The translations under genes were made by a program, and so were the position numbers. The notes beneath the pieces were generated by a model. That model was not told the origin of the DNA. It worked only from the letters and a program-made list of their open reading frames with translations, and ran no database searches. A stretch of DNA of 8,465 nucleotides from contig JAUVUL010000043.1 of assembly GCA_030600975.1 (NCBI GenBank), positions 1 to 8,465 of the forward strand, in the 5' to 3' direction. Source of the DNA: Candidatus Aegiribacteria sp. (GTDB lineage Bacteria; Fermentibacterota; Fermentibacteria; Fermentibacterales; JCC-6). Positions 6,981 through 8,465 of the stretch are shown piece by piece; position 1 is the stretch's first letter, and each line of letters opens with the position of its first letter.

Positions 6981-7550
6981 TTACTCAAGTTCCAGATCCC
7001 CCGAGTACACCGCAGTGAACTCCTCTTCGATATTAACACCATCGACAGCTCCGAGACCGGTATCAAGATCGACACCTCTTCCGGAAAGCACTGTTTCCCC
7101 TGCTGAATCCGGAATGGTCAGAACTACCAGGCAGTCACTGTGGAAGATCTCCAATTCATCATTCCAGATTATTTCCTGTGTTTCCAGATACCTGCCATCA
7201 TCGGTTTCAGCGTTGACATTGCCCCAGATTCTCATGAGGCCCGATTTAAGTTCAACCAGTCCTGAATCACCTTTGAGAATTGTTGTCGGAATATCCTCTT
7301 CGAAGAAAGTCAGGTCGACAGAGGAGAGAAGAAGCAGACTGTCGCCTTCAGTATAAACCGCCATTTCGCTAACAAGTCGCCAGGAGCGATAACCTTTCCT
7401 GGACTGAACCATTGTAAAATCCTCAACGATCTGTATCGGTTCCCGGTCAGGGTCCATGTCAACGGGATCGGAGCTACCGCAGGCCAGGAGCAAAGCCAGG
7501 ACGGCGAGCCCAGCGCTCATGAATCCAGACCCATTGTTCGGGATCTTCAC
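6981..7550 (-). CDS. lptC: LptC-like LPS export protein, predicted lipoprotein
   Basis: Probable inner-membrane-anchored periplasmic partner of LptB-LptF-LptG that receives LPS and passes it to LptA. Family features: RKGYRSWRLVSEMAVY (51-66), a SSVDLTFFEEDIPTTILKGDSG strand pair (76-97), and MRIWGNVNAETDDGRYLETQEIIWNDE (106-132), the usual LptC 'G-N-V....dG..L.T..L.w' pattern. Numbered from the GTG at 7550, residues 12-24 form a signal with lipobox LLAC, so Cys24 would be lipidated; E. coli LptC uses a transmembrane helix instead. I chose GTG 7550 because GAGGAG lies seven bases upstream and it supplies Lys2 before the hydrophobic core. The alternative ATG at 7520 (179 residues) has a weak ribosome site and no positive charge before the core, but overlaps the acyltransferase by only 47 instead of 77 bases. 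Position between the acyltransferase and lptA/lptB supports the call. Confidence 0.85.
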   Translation of the reverse strand: MKIPNNGSGFMSAGLAVLALLLACGSSDPVDMDPDREPIQIVEDFTMVQSRKGYRSWRLVSEMAVYTEGDSLLLLSSVDLTFFEEDIPTTILKGDSGLVELKSGLMRIWGNVNAETDDGRYLETQEIIWNDELEIFHSDCLVVLTIPDSAGETVLSGRGVDLDTGLGAVDGVNIEEEFTAVYSGDLELE

Positions 7551-8385
7551 GTACCCACTCCTCAATCTTTCCGGTAAGATCAGCTGTAAGCTTAATATAA
7601 CCTTTCTCACCTTCGTACTCCATCAGGTTCAGCGGCTCATCGATAGTAAGCGTATATTCCCCATCTTTCCCTCTTGATATATGCAGTGTAAGAACGGGAA
7701 TTCCAAACCTCAGGGCCAGCTGTGCCGGACCAACAGGTGTCCTGGCGGGGAGACCCATGAAATCAACGAAATCACTTTCCACTCCCATGGTATCCTGATC
7801 TATCAAAATACCCACAGCGGTATTATCACGCAACACCCTCATAAGCCTTGCTATACCGCTACCCCTGTCGATAAGCACAGTTCCGCACCGGGCTCTCAGG
7901 TTGTTGAAATACTCGGACGTTTCTCTGTGGGCAAGTTCTCTTGTAACTATACCTATCTTATGCCCCAGAAGCAGAACGGCTCTTGGTATAAGTTCCCAGG
8001 CCGAATAATGCGCTGTTATGGCAATGACTCCCCTGCCGAGGGACAGCGCAGCCTCCATGTGTTCCTCTCCTCGAATTTCAATTAACTTGCGAAACTCATC
8101 GTCGGATCTGTAATTGAGATTGATGAAATCAATCATCCCCGAGATTAAATACCTGTAGACACGGCTCAACCGGACACTCAAACCGCAGGGACGAATGATG
8201 TGCTTCTCGTTTATTCTGAATATCCTCCGGGATCTGCCCGGAATCAGGGAAGCAATCGACCCGAAAATACCGCCGAGCACCCAGATAAGTTTCCTGGGCA
8301 TGATCCTGCCCAGGAAAACAAGGAACTTCACAAGAGGAAGAATCAGTGAATGCCTGAATCGGCGAAATGGAAGACGAGATGCCAT
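7474..8385 (-). CDS. LpxL/HtrB-family lipid A biosynthesis acyltransferase
   Basis: A 303-residue acyltransferase that adds a secondary acyl chain to Kdo-lipid A precursors, or a related lysophospholipid acyltransferase, at the inner face of the inner membrane. The catalytic HX4E motif is HYSAWE (H126, E131). Other family blocks are ALSLGRGVIAITAHYSAWEL (113-132), IDRGSGIARLMRVLRDN (172-188), GILIDQD (192-198), FMGLPARTPVGPAQLALRFGIPV (209-231) and the C-terminal EQWVWIHERWARRP (283-296). A basic N-terminus followed by a hydrophobic stretch (14-49, broken by basic residues) should anchor it in the membrane. The ATG at 8385 begins 7 bases after the kdsD stop and has no clear ribosome site, so coupling to kdsD is likely. 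Which acyl position or donor it uses cannot be told, so no gene symbol is given. Confidence 0.92.
   Translation of the reverse strand: MASRLPFRRFRHSLILPLVKFLVFLGRIMPRKLIWVLGGIFGSIASLIPGRSRRIFRINEKHIIRPCGLSVRLSRVYRYLISGMIDFINLNYRSDDEFRKLIEIRGEEHMEAALSLGRGVIAITAHYSAWELIPRAVLLLGHKIGIVTRELAHRETSEYFNNLRARCGTVLIDRGSGIARLMRVLRDNTAVGILIDQDTMGVESDFVDFMGLPARTPVGPAQLALRFGIPVLTLHISRGKDGEYTLTIDEPLNLMEYEGEKGYIKLTADLTGKIEEWVREDPEQWVWIHERWARRPGFAPGLR
7558..7563 (-). promoter_or_regulatory. Ribosome binding site favouring the GTG start of lptC
   Basis: GAGGAG on the minus strand, seven bases before the GTG at 7550. It also encodes two glutamates of the acyltransferase (EEWVRED), so a chance match is possible. 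It is the best ribosome site near either candidate start of lptC. Confidence 0.45.
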
Positions 8386-8392
8386 TATCGGT

Positions 8393-8465
8393 TTATTTCA
8401 CACCTGCCTGGAGGGCATCATGAAGATAGAGGATACCCACAGGTATCCGATCCTGATCGATAACC
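8393..8465 (-). CDS. kdsD: C-terminal end of arabinose-5-phosphate isomerase KdsD/KpsF (partial)
   Basis: The last 23 codons of a gene that continues beyond the right edge, ending in TAA at 8393-8395. The residues read VIDQDRIPVGILYLHDALQ followed by AGVK. This matches the end of the second CBS domain of KdsD/KpsF, which typically finishes 'G.....HDLL.AG(V)'. KdsD interconverts ribulose-5-phosphate and arabinose-5-phosphate, the first step towards Kdo, the inner-core LPS sugar. The call rests on a short fragment plus context: in many Gram-negatives kdsD heads the lptCAB-rpoN cluster, as it would here. Another CBS-domain protein cannot be excluded. Confidence 0.65.
   Translation of the reverse strand, partial: VIDQDRIPVGILYLHDALQAGVK

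Noticed and set aside
1..8465. A defence system, CRISPR array, mobile element or biosynthetic cluster
   Set aside because: No spaced direct repeats, transposase, integrase, toxin pair or biosynthetic domain is seen. The content is housekeeping envelope and sigma-factor genes plus a channel and a secreted protein.

Overview
The window comes from a Gram-negative (diderm), LPS-making bacterium outside the well-studied Proteobacteria. It carries an envelope operon for moving LPS from the inner membrane outward, two Lpt signal sequences including a lipoprotein-type LptC, and a sigma-54 factor. All clearly supported genes lie on the minus strand, so transcription runs from high to low coordinates. 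The diverged RpoN, the lipoprotein LptC and the secreted protein with a conserved-looking C-terminal tail suggest an FCB-superphylum or candidate-phylum bacterium. That placement is inference; no marker gene fixes the taxonomy.

Region 1 (8465 down to 3240) is one compact operon: the end of kdsD (Kdo pathway isomerase), an LpxL/HtrB-type lipid A acyltransferase, lptC, lptA, lptB, rpoN, and a PF04008 'adenosine-specific kinase' family gene. Junctions are very tight: 7 nt, a long overlap, 1 nt, a 4-nt ATGA overlap, 1 nt, and 11 nt. The order resembles the proteobacterial kdsD-kdsC-lptC-lptA-lptB-rpoN-hpf-ptsN locus. Here the acyltransferase sits where kdsC would be, and the PF04008 gene sits where hpf would be. 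The first five genes would make the Kdo precursor, acylate lipid A, and build the inner-membrane and periplasmic parts of the LPS export bridge.

Region 2 (2980-3239) is a 260-base spacer. It has no convincing gene and holds a possible promoter for the next gene. Region 3 (2119-2979) encodes a secreted protein of unknown function that looks like a beta-propeller. Its DNA is visibly more AT-rich than its neighbours. It is followed by a long imperfect hairpin (2064-2101).

Region 4 (160-2049) encodes a two-TM, double-RCK ion channel of the CASTOR/POLLUX-like family. A GC-rich hairpin at 90-112 lies beyond its stop codon. The left edge may hold the last codons of a convergent plus-strand gene, but this is weak.

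I found no tRNA, rRNA, CRISPR array, insertion sequence or phage gene. The main points of interest are the altered lpt-rpoN gene order, non-consensus residues in conserved RpoN motifs, alternative overlapping starts for lptC and lptA, and the secreted protein with its C-terminal tail.
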